This document shows, in pieces, positions 38,261 to 47,347 of a stretch of DNA of 64,000 nt. The position numbers and the translations under genes are program-made. Origin of the DNA: JAZNOL01 sp045580815 (GTDB lineage Bacteria > Bacillota > Clostridia > RUG12999). A model generated the notes under the pieces. It searched no databases, had not been told where the DNA came from, and saw only the letters and a list, made by a program, of their open reading frames with translations. Position 1 is the first letter of the stretch, and each line of letters starts with the position of its first letter. The stretch covers positions 1 through 64,000 of the forward strand of contig JAZNOL010000095.1 of the NCBI GenBank assembly GCA_045580815.1. The letters are read 5' to 3'.

Positions 38261-39937
38261 TTGAAAAGTAAAGTTTTATCACTTGTTTTAGCTATTTCAC
38301 TTGTTGCATTAACATCAGTGAATGTTTTTGCATCAACTGCTATTGAAAATGATTCATTCACATTTAACATTGTTGATTCTGCTGTTTGCGGCAACGATGT
38401 TACAGACGGCACACAGCTTCCGACATGTAACGAAACTACACATTCTTATTACACATGGAATGTTGTAAGCAAATCAAATGAAGAAAATTTCAACACAAAT
38501 GCTGTTTACACAACCTACAACGGTAAAAAAGCCATTAAAGTTGAAGGTAACGGTATGCCTATTGAACTTCGCTATTATATTCCGGTTGCTGATTTAATGC
38601 ACTACGGACTTGGTTCATACACTTATCAGCCAAAATTTGTTTTGAGAAATCCCACAGCAGAGGCTGACCTGGTGGTTAAACCCACAACAGGCGAAATTCT
38701 TGGTACAACACTTGTTGAATATATGCTTGGTGCACAGTGTATCAATACACTTGGTGCAACAAGAGACTATGCAATGTTTTATCAGACAAACACCTTTGCA
38801 AACGGTGAAGCAGCACCTACTGCTCTTCGCTACAGTATAACAGCAGCTTTTGGCGGAATAAGATTTACAGAACCTTTTAATGGTAATGTATCCGGCACGG
38901 TTGACCCGGGTACTGCTAAAAAATATTCAAAGTTCTTTAATATGGAAAGAGACTGGTCTCTTATCGGAACTTATGTAAACGTAAAAATGACAGGTGTTAC
39001 CGCCGGCACAACCTTGTATCTGCTTGAAGCTCCCTTTACCTGCACAGTTACAGAAGGTAAAAAAGTCATCGATATGAACATGAAAAGCGGCGAAGCAGAG
39101 ACCTTAAACAGCGATGCTGATTTCACAGCAAGCTACTCTCTTGCAAACGTTTCAATGTTTACACATCACGCTGCTGTTGCTGCTTATAACAATGTATGGC
39201 ACAAATGGAACGGCAGAGCTTTCGGTGGCACAATTTCAAGAGGAACAGACGGCACTCTTGAAATTACAAATACCGCAACAAACACCATACCGCCTGTTGT
39301 TTATCAGAACCTGCCCGGTTTTGACGCAGAAAAACAGTATGCGATGCAGGTACGTATGAAAGTTGACACTTCTGCTACCGATGAAGACTATGTTCTGCCC
39401 GAACTTTATATGTTTGCCGGCAAAAACTGGGGTACAGACAATTGGAATTTAAAATATGCCGAAATTTCCGAAAATGACGGAGAATATGTTACATACACTT
39501 GTGTATTTGATAAAGGTTTACTTAAAGATGCCAACTCCGACAGAAGTGTAATAGGTATTATTCTTGCAAACGAGAGTGAATCTTTCCTTAGCATCATAAG
39601 TGCCGGTGCAGCAAAATTCACTATTGACAGCATAGATGTTTATGAATCTGATGCAGAAGGCAACAGACTTGTTCTTGCAAATGCCGCTGTTACAGCAGCT
39701 AACCTTGACACAGACGATATGCCTCTCACATATATTGTTGCCGGCTATAACGCCGACGGAAGCCTTGCAGGTGCACCTGTTATCGAAACAAAGACAGTTG
39801 CAGGCGGTACAACAGAAACATTTAACACTGATATTGCAAGCTTCACAACATATGACAATGTTAAACTTTTTGCCTGGAAAGGTATTGGCGATTTAGTTCC
39901 CTACTGCGCATCCGTAAACGATATTATATCACAGTAA
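38261..39937 (+). CDS. Secreted two-part binding protein without SLH, ending in a CWDG-type module
   Basis: 558 aa from a TTG at 38261. The ATG at 38252 directly abuts AAAAGGAG, too close to be used, while the TTG lies at proper spacing and begins MKSKVLSLVLAISLV, a clean signal peptide ending near VFA. The body contains two beta-sandwich-like segments (about 28-270 and 280-465; FDAEKQYAMQVRMKVD and AAKFTIDSIDVYE resemble carbohydrate-binding modules). The last 80 residues are a CWDG-type module (YIVAGYNADGSLAG..VKLFAWKGIGDLVP). There is no catalytic signature or anchor. A strong hairpin follows the stop. A soluble glycan-binding or chaperone-like role is a guess. Confidence 0.7.
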   Translation: MKSKVLSLVLAISLVALTSVNVFASTAIENDSFTFNIVDSAVCGNDVTDGTQLPTCNETTHSYYTWNVVSKSNEENFNTNAVYTTYNGKKAIKVEGNGMPIELRYYIPVADLMHYGLGSYTYQPKFVLRNPTAEADLVVKPTTGEILGTTLVEYMLGAQCINTLGATRDYAMFYQTNTFANGEAAPTALRYSITAAFGGIRFTEPFNGNVSGTVDPGTAKKYSKFFNMERDWSLIGTYVNVKMTGVTAGTTLYLLEAPFTCTVTEGKKVIDMNMKSGEAETLNSDADFTASYSLANVSMFTHHAAVAAYNNVWHKWNGRAFGGTISRGTDGTLEITNTATNTIPPVVYQNLPGFDAEKQYAMQVRMKVDTSATDEDYVLPELYMFAGKNWGTDNWNLKYAEISENDGEYVTYTCVFDKGLLKDANSDRSVIGIILANESESFLSIISAGAAKFTIDSIDVYESDAEGNRLVLANAAVTAANLDTDDMPLTYIVAGYNADGSLAGAPVIETKTVAGGTTETFNTDIASFTTYDNVKLFAWKGIGDLVPYCASVNDIISQ

Positions 39938-39943
39938 TGCAGG

Positions 39944-39976
39944 TTTATCCGGGGATTTTCTAAATCCCCGGATAAA
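39944..39976 (+). other. Intercistronic stem-loop after the 558-aa secreted protein gene
   Basis: TTTATCCGGGGATTT pairs perfectly with AAATCCCCGGATAAA around a three-base loop. Only TTAAACTT follows, so it is not a classic terminator. As in the binding-protein region, it would protect the upstream mRNA end and reduce read-through into the next gene. Confidence 0.65.
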
Positions 39977-40009
39977 TTAAACTTAACAAGAAAGACGGAG
40001 ATACGCTCT

Positions 40010-43000
40010 ATGCACAAATTTAAACTTTTAATTTTTTCGTTTCTTATTTTTGTTATGACTTTCGGCACATACTCTCTTGTTGATGCTGCCGAAACAAAAT
40101 TGCCCGAAGCAGACGGATATACCGAATTCTGCTTTTTTTCGCAAGGAAAATATTCAAACATCAGCCACAGCCATCATACCTCAGGGCTTAATTTTACAAG
40201 AACAACAGCATTTGGCGGCGTTACATCAAAACAGTCTATTTTTATGACTTATTCAGAAAAAAGAGAAGATTTTGCATATTACAATTTTGGTATGTTACGC
40301 CTCACCCTTCCCGATCCCGAAAATTATGCAATAAGTCTTTATTATAAACACCTTGGCACTACCGACAAACTCCGTATAGGTCTGCGTTGCTACGGAATCG
40401 AAGCAGATGCAAACAATGACGTAACGGATTCAGGATACATATATTTAAATATTTCAGATGTTCCCGGTTTTGACAAAACAAAAACCGGTTGGCAAAAAAT
40501 TGTAATTCCTTTCAATTACCTCAAAGAGTACGGCACTTTTGACGGTGATTTGTTCAGCAACAGTATAACCGAATTTAACTGGAAAAGAATAAGAGACATT
40601 GCTTTTGTGTTACCTACTGACGGTATGACTGTCGGCACAGGCATTGGTGCTTTTGATGATATAAAAATTACAGAATATATTGACAAACCTCAAAACTTCA
40701 AAAATTCCACAACTCAGTCCGGATGCCTGGTATCATTTGACCCGCCTGCCGGCAGTGTATGCGAAATCACCGGCTATGATATTTACAGAGAAACTATCAG
40801 CATGAGCAAAAAAGTTTTGACAGCCGGCGAAGGATATTTTCTTGAAAAAGACAACAACCTCGCCCATTTTGAAACTCTTGATGCAAGCAAAACACATTTT
40901 AGCGATACTAAACTCAGTGACGACAAAATGTATGTTTATTATATACAGACTCTCGGTGAGCGTGACGGCACATTATACCGTTCAATCCCTGCTGTTGAAA
41001 TTGTTTCGGTTTTTGACTCTTCGGCACAAATTACAACCGACACAGCATTAACTTCGCCAAAAGACGTTTTTATTGTAACAAACGAAGCAGTATCAACTGT
41101 TGTGTGGGATTGTGACGACACTCCCGACCGTTATTATATAACAAAAAACGGCAGTTTCTGCGGCAAAACAACAACAAATTATTATATTGATAAAAACTAT
41201 TCTGCCGGCGATGTTTACACCGTCAGCGCATTTTATTCGCATTCAAACAAGCTTTCGGATGCCATAACTGCACAAAACCGCAGTATTGAAACCAAGCTTG
41301 TCATAGACAGTTATAAATTTACCGATACTTCAGGCAACGAAGTTTCTGTTTCGGGAAATTCCGATGACATAAAAAACTGCGTAATAAACACATCCAACTT
41401 TACAGGCAATCCTACAGGTGCTAAAGTAATTGTTGCAGTTTATGAAAACAGCACATTAAACGAGGTTTATTCTTTCACAAAAGAAATTCAGCCCGGAGAA
41501 ACAGAATTCAGCCTTCCTGTAAACCTGCGTACTCTTACACCGACCGAATACAAACTTAAACTTATGATGTGGGACGGGTTTGGCAATCTTATTCCAATTG
41601 CCGATGCGAAAGAAAATGTTTATCCTGCCAATGCAACAGAGTTAAACAAATATGAAATAAACGTCACGGACGAAACACGACAAACCATGCGTGCATTCGG
41701 TTTTTCGCCCACACTAAACTTCATATCAACCGCTGACGGCTTTGATAATTCTTTTGGGTTTAAAAATCATCAGGCACTGGCAGATGTACTTATCAAAGAA
41801 TCGGGAATCAGCATGGCACGCCATTTTGTAAAATCCGAGTCTATGAACTTTGACGGCAGTATTAATCATGAAATTTTCAAGGATGTTACCGATTTTATTG
41901 ATTATATTACGAAAAACGGACTCGAAACCTATATGCTTACATTTACCGGTCCAAGACTTGACTGGTGCCTAATAGACCCTGAAGAAACAAACCCGTCGCT
42001 TGATTTCATTTTCCTCGAAGAATATGAGGACGTTTACTGCCGGGCAATGGTAAACCAGATGATTTATCTGCGTGACAACGGTTACACAATGCCTGTGGCA
42101 ATTTCTCCTTACAATGAACCCACAAACGGCAACATTCATCCTCTTCTTTTCCACGAGCAGTATTCAAGAATTGTTATAACCTTACGCAACAAACTTGACG
42201 AAGCGGGATTTGATGATTTGCCGATTATAGGCTTTGAAACTGCCAACTACACAGGCTTACAGCAAATTACCGGACGTTCACAGTCAAGCGACACTTCCTT
42301 CAGTTTCAGCCAGGTTGAAAAAATTCCCGGTTATAAAGATGCTGTTGACATAGTCGGTGTTCACTCATATGGTTCATCAGGTCAAAAGCCCGGTGACATT
42401 GCTCTTTTTGCAAATTCTTTCCCCGAAAAAGAGCGTTGGATGACCGAAACCTCATTTGACGATATAACAGGTGAAGGTATTGACAATTCAAACCGCAATG
42501 TAGAAGCACTCAAAAAGCAAATGCAAGTGTTTGCCGGTGACGTTCAATGGGGCAGACACAATGTATGGCTCTATTGGCTTGGCACATATTATGCAATAGT
42601 TCCTTCGCAAAACGATGTCCCTGTTTACATTGACAGAAATAACGAGCGGGTATATCAGTCACTTGTTTTTGCTACTCCCGGCAGTAACAGAATTTACAGA
42701 AGCAATTTGTACTACGCACTTTCGACCATATTCCGAAATGTAAAACCCGGTTCTGTTGTAAAAGGTGTGGAAACAACATGTCCCACTCTTGTAAACGAGT
42801 CAGGATACAGAGCCGATATTGCGGCATTTGAACACGAAAACGGCAGTCTTGTTATGCTTGTAAACGACTCCGACAATGACATGACAATGAATTTTAGCGG
42901 TCTTAAAGGCGAAATAGCTTCTGCATACAGTGTGCGTGACAGCCGTGAGGGTATTACAAAACTTTGCACAAAAACAGTAACAAACAGCAATATTTCCGAA

Positions 43001-43075
43001 GTATTTGTTCCTGCAAACAGTGTTGTTTTTGTTGTTTCGGGAACGGATAACACTCTCAAGAGTGTTGATTGGTAA
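40010..43075 (+). CDS. Secreted enzyme: CBM-like and Fn3-like N-terminus, C-terminal GH30-like catalytic domain
   Basis: 1021 aa with signal peptide about 1-26. Residues 30-222 are a binding-module-like beta-sandwich, about 225-335 an Fn3-like domain (VSFDPPAGS..ITGYDIYRE), about 430-535 a CWDG module (VIVAVYENSTLNEV..LKLMMWDGFGNLIP). The catalytic domain covers about 548-1010: it opens with ETRQTMRAFGFSPT (compare ERQTINGWGIHLTE in 26522), the acid/base candidate is Glu703 in SPYNEP, HSYGSS follows, and the nucleophile candidate is Glu813 in WMTETSFD. The 110-residue Glu spacing and C-terminal SVVFVVSG strand fit GH30 or a close clan GH-A relative. No wall anchor is seen. The domain order, with catalysis last, is the reverse of the first GH30-like enzyme. 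Confidence 0.75.
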   Translation: MHKFKLLIFSFLIFVMTFGTYSLVDAAETKLPEADGYTEFCFFSQGKYSNISHSHHTSGLNFTRTTAFGGVTSKQSIFMTYSEKREDFAYYNFGMLRLTLPDPENYAISLYYKHLGTTDKLRIGLRCYGIEADANNDVTDSGYIYLNISDVPGFDKTKTGWQKIVIPFNYLKEYGTFDGDLFSNSITEFNWKRIRDIAFVLPTDGMTVGTGIGAFDDIKITEYIDKPQNFKNSTTQSGCLVSFDPPAGSVCEITGYDIYRETISMSKKVLTAGEGYFLEKDNNLAHFETLDASKTHFSDTKLSDDKMYVYYIQTLGERDGTLYRSIPAVEIVSVFDSSAQITTDTALTSPKDVFIVTNEAVSTVVWDCDDTPDRYYITKNGSFCGKTTTNYYIDKNYSAGDVYTVSAFYSHSNKLSDAITAQNRSIETKLVIDSYKFTDTSGNEVSVSGNSDDIKNCVINTSNFTGNPTGAKVIVAVYENSTLNEVYSFTKEIQPGETEFSLPVNLRTLTPTEYKLKLMMWDGFGNLIPIADAKENVYPANATELNKYEINVTDETRQTMRAFGFSPTLNFISTADGFDNSFGFKNHQALADVLIKESGISMARHFVKSESMNFDGSINHEIFKDVTDFIDYITKNGLETYMLTFTGPRLDWCLIDPEETNPSLDFIFLEEYEDVYCRAMVNQMIYLRDNGYTMPVAISPYNEPTNGNIHPLLFHEQYSRIVITLRNKLDEAGFDDLPIIGFETANYTGLQQITGRSQSSDTSFSFSQVEKIPGYKDAVDIVGVHSYGSSGQKPGDIALFANSFPEKERWMTETSFDDITGEGIDNSNRNVEALKKQMQVFAGDVQWGRHNVWLYWLGTYYAIVPSQNDVPVYIDRNNERVYQSLVFATPGSNRIYRSNLYYALSTIFRNVKPGSVVKGVETTCPTLVNESGYRADIAAFEHENGSLVMLVNDSDNDMTMNFSGLKGEIASAYSVRDSREGITKLCTKTVTNSNISEVFVPANSVVFVVSGTDNTLKSVDW

Positions 43076-43089
43076 AAGGAGGCACATTC

Positions 43090-45369
43090 ATGAGCATTGC
43101 AAAAGTAGAAAATTACAACGGATATCCGGCGATTATGGTAGACGGTGTTGCATATCCACCGATGATGGCGACTATCCGCACTAATATGAAAGACCATATT
43201 AAAATTGACCGGGAATATATAAGAGAGCTTGGCAAAGCAGGAATTAAAATATTTTTTGTTATCTGTGATACAGAATGGCTTAAACCCGGCGCATTCGAGC
43301 TTTTCAAAGAAGAAGCCGAAGCAATTTTAGCCGAAGTTCCCGATGCCTATCTTGTACCAAGAATAGGGCTTCATCCGCCTATGTGGTGGCTTGAAGAAAA
43401 TCCCGACGAGCTTGTGAGATATTCTGACGGTTCGCTTCGCCCAATGCTTCTTTACACCGAGTCGTATGTGGCAGACATTCCGGCATCGTATTCTCTTTGC
43501 TCTGAAAAATGGCGTCAGGATGCCGGCAAAGCCCTTTCTGAAATCTATGATAAAATTGAGACTCTCCCCTATGCTGACAGAATTATCGGCTATTTTCTTG
43601 CGGCAGGCAATACCTCCGAATGGTACTACGGTGCCGCTGATGACCAGAGTGAGCATAAGGAAAGAGGTGCATGTAGCGATATAAGTGATGCTTTTAAACA
43701 GTATTTTTCAAAATATCTTAAAGAAACCTATAAAACAGAAGATGCTTTAAAAAAAGCATGGAAAGACGAAACCGCAACCTTTGAAAATCCGGGGATTGCT
43801 GATTTTGACAGCCGTTTTTTTATACTTGATGTCAGCAAAAGCCTTACAAACCCACCTCATCTTTATTCAACGGACGATAAGCCGGCTCCGGTCTCAAACG
43901 GAACAAACATAGGCGAATTTTTAGATATAAACAACTATCGCAAAACCTTTGACTATTTCAGAGCATGGCACACCGGCACGGCAGATTCGGTTATTTATTT
44001 TGCCGATATTATTAAAAAGAAATCAAAAGATAAATTAGTAGGTGCTTTTTACGGTTCTTTCGGTTGCACAGACTATCTTTATTGCGGCACTGCCGGTGGT
44101 TCACTTAAAATTTTAGATTCTGACGTTGTGGATTTTCTTGCGGCTCCCGGTGTGTATGAAAACCGTCAGCCCGGAGGATTTACAGGTCAGCGTGAAATGG
44201 TAGATTCTTTCAGATTGCGTAATCGTATGTTTATCGTTGAGGAGGACACCAGAACTCACAACGAAAACAGGTTTTTCCAGAGATGCAACGAGCTATATAC
44301 CGCCGAAGATACCATAAATATTATGAAACGTGATTTTGGTAGAAATATTTGTGAAGATATTCAGGCGTGGTGGTTTGACCAGCTTATCGGTGGAAAAAGA
44401 TATAAAGATCCCAAGGTTTATGAGCTTATAAAAAAACAGCAGGAAATTGCAAAAAAAGCATACGAAAAAGACCGAACAAAGCACAGCGACATTGCTTTTA
44501 TTTATGACGAAGAAAGTATTGCTTTTTCTTCGCAGAAACTGTCGTTTGATGCTATTGAGCTTATGCGGGATTATGAAATTTCAAAAATCGGCACATCTGT
44601 AGACCAGTACTATCACAACGATTTTGCAAATCCTGATATGCCGTCATACAAACTTTATGTGTTCTGCAACGTTTATTCACTGACAGACGAAGAACGCAAA
44701 GCAATAATAAACAAACTAAAAAAAGACAACGCTGTTGCTCTGTGGATGTATGCACCCGGCATTGTAAATTTGGATAAGGAAAAACCGTTTGATGTCGACA
44801 ATCTTTCGGATCTTATCGGTATAAAAACCAAAATGTGCGTTGACGATATTATGTCAAAAATCAAGTTTGATGGTGAGCCGCACAAGCTCGCAGAAAATAT
44901 TGACCGCGGCGAAATTCACGGTTTCAACTACAATCTGCAAAAAGGCGTGACGGCTCCGTCAATGAGTGCAACACCGACGTTTTTGTATCCGTATTTTTAC
45001 ACTGATGATGACGAAGCAACGGTTCTCGCCCATTATCTTGAAACCGGCGAAGGTGCATTTTCGGTAAAAGAGCAGGACGGTTGGACTTCTGTTTTTTGCG
45101 GAAGTAAAATTTTAAGCTGTGACATATTTCGCGAAGTTGCAAAATATGCCGGATGTCATATATTTAACGACCGGAGTGATGTTGTTTATGCAAGCAGAAA
45201 CTATATAACAATACATGCGTCAACATCCGGCACTAAAATATTGAATTTCCCGTTCAAATGCCGCGCCTACGAAGTATATGAAGAAAAGCTCTACGGTGAA
45301 AATACTGATAAAATTGAATTCTCGATGCTTAAAGGCGAAACAAAAATGTTTGAGCTTGTTAAAGAGTAA
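43090..45369 (+). CDS. Cytoplasmic GH42-like clan GH-A glycosidase
   Basis: 759 aa. The ATG at 43090 is chosen: AAAGGAGG precedes it by 7 bases, and the upstream in-frame ATG at 43069 lies inside the previous gene. There is no signal peptide. The barrel carries GH42-like landmarks: RIGLHPPMWWLEENPDE, YPAD..IIGYFLAAGNTSEW with acid/base candidate Glu177, and MFIVEEDTRTH with nucleophile candidates Glu384 or Glu385. A Rossmann-like segment (about 485-600) resembles the beta-galactosidase trimerisation domain, and a small beta domain ends the protein. It would finish imported oligosaccharides. GH42 is the best guess, but the usual Asn-Glu pair is replaced by NTSE, so a sister family is possible. 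Last gene of the plus arm. Confidence 0.65.
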   Translation: MSIAKVENYNGYPAIMVDGVAYPPMMATIRTNMKDHIKIDREYIRELGKAGIKIFFVICDTEWLKPGAFELFKEEAEAILAEVPDAYLVPRIGLHPPMWWLEENPDELVRYSDGSLRPMLLYTESYVADIPASYSLCSEKWRQDAGKALSEIYDKIETLPYADRIIGYFLAAGNTSEWYYGAADDQSEHKERGACSDISDAFKQYFSKYLKETYKTEDALKKAWKDETATFENPGIADFDSRFFILDVSKSLTNPPHLYSTDDKPAPVSNGTNIGEFLDINNYRKTFDYFRAWHTGTADSVIYFADIIKKKSKDKLVGAFYGSFGCTDYLYCGTAGGSLKILDSDVVDFLAAPGVYENRQPGGFTGQREMVDSFRLRNRMFIVEEDTRTHNENRFFQRCNELYTAEDTINIMKRDFGRNICEDIQAWWFDQLIGGKRYKDPKVYELIKKQQEIAKKAYEKDRTKHSDIAFIYDEESIAFSSQKLSFDAIELMRDYEISKIGTSVDQYYHNDFANPDMPSYKLYVFCNVYSLTDEERKAIINKLKKDNAVALWMYAPGIVNLDKEKPFDVDNLSDLIGIKTKMCVDDIMSKIKFDGEPHKLAENIDRGEIHGFNYNLQKGVTAPSMSATPTFLYPYFYTDDDEATVLAHYLETGEGAFSVKEQDGWTSVFCGSKILSCDIFREVAKYAGCHIFNDRSDVVYASRNYITIHASTSGTKILNFPFKCRAYEVYEEKLYGENTDKIEFSMLKGETKMFELVKE

Positions 45370-45433
45370 AATATGGTTTTTTATGCAAACACTTTGACCG
45401 GCTACCACACATACACACCGACAAAGCCTAACA

Positions 45434-45470
45434 TTAAAATTGCAAAAAGAACAAATTTTATATGAATACA
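45434..45470 (+). repeat. Dispersed repeat copy 3 (short match)
   Basis: AAAAGAACAAATTTTATATG and its flanks match the 3' end of the repeat at 395-510 (one mismatch over 24 bases). Only the tail is preserved. It lies 65 bases past the end of the last plus-arm gene. Confidence 0.45.
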
Positions 45471-45514
45471 TCATAACCATCTGCAAATGAACGCATTAAA
45501 TAACAGTTAATACT

Positions 45515-45556
45515 AAAAAGACACCATTTTCCCCAGGAGAAGAAACGGTGTCTTTT
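45515..45556 (+). terminator. Terminator of the plus-strand arm
   Basis: AAAAAGACACC pairs with GGTGTCTTTT around 22 bases, followed by GTTT. It is the only good terminator after the GH42-like gene. Confidence 0.75.
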
Positions 45557-45619
45557 GTTTATATTGTTATTCCTCAACATATCGCAGAATTTGCAAAATC
45601 AGACCAAATAAGAAAAACC

Positions 45620-45648
45620 TTGACAAATCACTTTCGTTATTGTAAAAT
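45620..45648 (+). promoter_or_regulatory. Promoter of the carboxypeptidase gene
   Basis: TTGACA (45620-45625), a 17-base spacer and TAAAAT (45643-45648) lie 18 bases before the ATG at 45667; a GGGTGAT ribosome site follows. Confidence 0.65.
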
Positions 45649-45666
45649 ATAATACGGGTGATTTAA

Positions 45667-46893
45667 ATGAAAAAATGTTTATTAATGATAGTACTTATTC
45701 TCTGTATTGCTATATCGCAGGTCAGTGCAAAAGAGTGCAGCACAGTCACAATCATAACAAACTACGGCACAACTGTTATTGACGATGGTTTGTATACCGA
45801 CAATGGTCAAAACTATCTGTCTCTTACCGATATCTGCGAAGCATTGGGTTCGGTTGTTTATCAAAACACCTTGGACAACAGTTTTTTTATTATTTCCCGC
45901 GACAGCGATATAATAACTCATACTCCGTCCACCAACTCATTTGTATTTAACGGCAACGAATTTTTTACCGAGTACTCATCTTTTTCTGATAAATTGCATG
46001 GTGCTTTTGTTCCTACAAGTATGATTGAGCAAATATTTGGCGTAACAGTTTCGCATGAAGAAAACGGAGCATTTATCTATCGCACGCTCGATTCAAACTA
46101 CTACCACACACTTATCGGCAAATTGTTAAATTACTGCCTTGCCGACGATTTTTATCCGGAAAACTTTATTCGCTATTACAAATATTACAGCAATCACCCT
46201 ACAACGGATCCGGGAGCAGTAATATGCAGAGTAAATATCGGGCTTGACAAAAATCATCATGACGATGCAATTCTAATAAACAATCCCAATACAAATACTG
46301 TGCTGGTAAACAAGCTTAACCGGTTGCCTTCTAATTACACACCGCAAAATCTTGTTACTGTTGAAAGACCATACAGCTCTGGCAGAAATCATATACTGAA
46401 TTCCGAAGCATTTGACCATTACAAAGAAATGTACAATGCCGCTGCAAAAGAAGGCTTATATCCAAAAATAATTTCTTCTTACCGAACTGAAAGTCAGCAA
46501 CGCAGTTTGTATAATTCATACACTGTACGATATGGCTCAGGTCATGCGCAGAAATATTCCGCCCAGCCCGGATACTCAGAGCACCAGACCGGACTTGCGG
46601 TGGATATAAACAGCCTTTACACATCCTTTGAAAACTCAAAAGAATATGCATGGCTTAAAAACAATGCGCACAAATTCGGATTTATAGAACGGTATCCCAA
46701 AAACAAAGAATTTATCACTGGATATGCTTACGAACCCTGGCATTACCGATATGTAGGCGTTGATGTTGCAACTGTTATTCATCAGCAAAACATCACTTAT
46801 GAAGAATATTATGCCACATATATCTATAATTCACCATATACCATTGATAAAGACCGCACCTGGGCAAATGTTGTTGTAAAGTTTTACAGATAA
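45667..46893 (+). CDS. D-alanyl-D-alanine carboxypeptidase (VanY/M15B) with copper-amine-oxidase-N-like domain
   Basis: 408 aa with signal peptide (1-21). Residues about 25-135 form a copper-amine-oxidase N-terminal-like domain (YLSLTDICEALGSVVYQ, HGAFVPTSMIEQIFGVTV), also found at the end of the GH30-like protein at 26522. The peptidase domain (about 220-380) has the zinc motifs SEHQTGLAVDI (His and Asp) and EPWHYRYV (Glu and His). It trims the terminal D-Ala of peptidoglycan stem peptides outside the membrane. It is a single-gene unit with its own promoter and terminator, so it is probably not part of the glycan locus. Confidence 0.88.
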   Translation: MKKCLLMIVLILCIAISQVSAKECSTVTIITNYGTTVIDDGLYTDNGQNYLSLTDICEALGSVVYQNTLDNSFFIISRDSDIITHTPSTNSFVFNGNEFFTEYSSFSDKLHGAFVPTSMIEQIFGVTVSHEENGAFIYRTLDSNYYHTLIGKLLNYCLADDFYPENFIRYYKYYSNHPTTDPGAVICRVNIGLDKNHHDDAILINNPNTNTVLVNKLNRLPSNYTPQNLVTVERPYSSGRNHILNSEAFDHYKEMYNAAAKEGLYPKIISSYRTESQQRSLYNSYTVRYGSGHAQKYSAQPGYSEHQTGLAVDINSLYTSFENSKEYAWLKNNAHKFGFIERYPKNKEFITGYAYEPWHYRYVGVDVATVIHQQNITYEEYYATYIYNSPYTIDKDRTWANVVVKFYR

Positions 46894-46902
46894 TAACTGA
46901 CA

Positions 46903-46937
46903 AACAAGCCACCGCTGTAAAGTGATGGCTTGTTTTT
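46903..46937 (+). terminator. Terminator after the carboxypeptidase gene
   Basis: AACAAGCCACCGC pairs with GTGATGGCTTGTT with one mismatch, followed by TTTATTT. Confidence 0.75.
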
Positions 46938-46950
46938 ATTTGCTATTAAA

Positions 46951-47313
46951 TCATTTTATCGGCTGATAAAGACCTGCTGTTTCTTTGTTTCTGTACTCAT
47001 GCTTTTCGTAATATCCGATTAAAACTCCGTCATCATCCCGAAGAGCTACCATATACACATCCTTATTTTCCTCGTCGTTACGGTATGTATATATAATATT
47101 ATTTTTATTGCTTTCTTTAAACCAAGAAATTACTTTTTCAATTTTCTCATTTGCTTGTGGCGGATGACAATTTTTTATGCTGCTACCCGTCAAATCTTTA
47201 TGATAATGTTTTATCGATGACGGATTCATATACACAATAATATCATCCATATTACATACCACAACAGGAGCAATATCTTGCTCAAGTATGCTTTTGAATA
47301 ATTTATTTATCAT
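46951..47313 (-). CDS. Single-domain PAS protein
   Basis: 120 aa from the ATG at 47313, which has an AAGGGAGGG ribosome site; a longer reading frame to 47466 would overlap the flavoprotein gene and lacks a site. The sequence (APVVVCNMDDIIVYMNPSS, GSSIKNCHPP, NEKIEKVISWFK, VYMVALRDDDGVLIGYYE) matches the PAS domain found in DUF438/hemerythrin-like proteins. There is no output domain, so it could bind a small ligand or heme and act on a partner, possibly the adjacent flavoprotein made from the same transcript. Function not known. Confidence 0.75.
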   Translation of the reverse strand: MINKLFKSILEQDIAPVVVCNMDDIIVYMNPSSIKHYHKDLTGSSIKNCHPPQANEKIEKVISWFKESNKNNIIYTYRNDEENKDVYMVALRDDDGVLIGYYEKHEYRNKETAGLYQPIK

Positions 47314-47347
47314 GTTATCCCTCCCTTTGTAGGCAACGTTATTGCCG

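Noticed and set aside
43069..43089. Upstream ATG for the GH42-like enzyme
   Set aside because: It lies inside the stop region of the previous gene, and AAAGGAGG is placed for the ATG at 43090.
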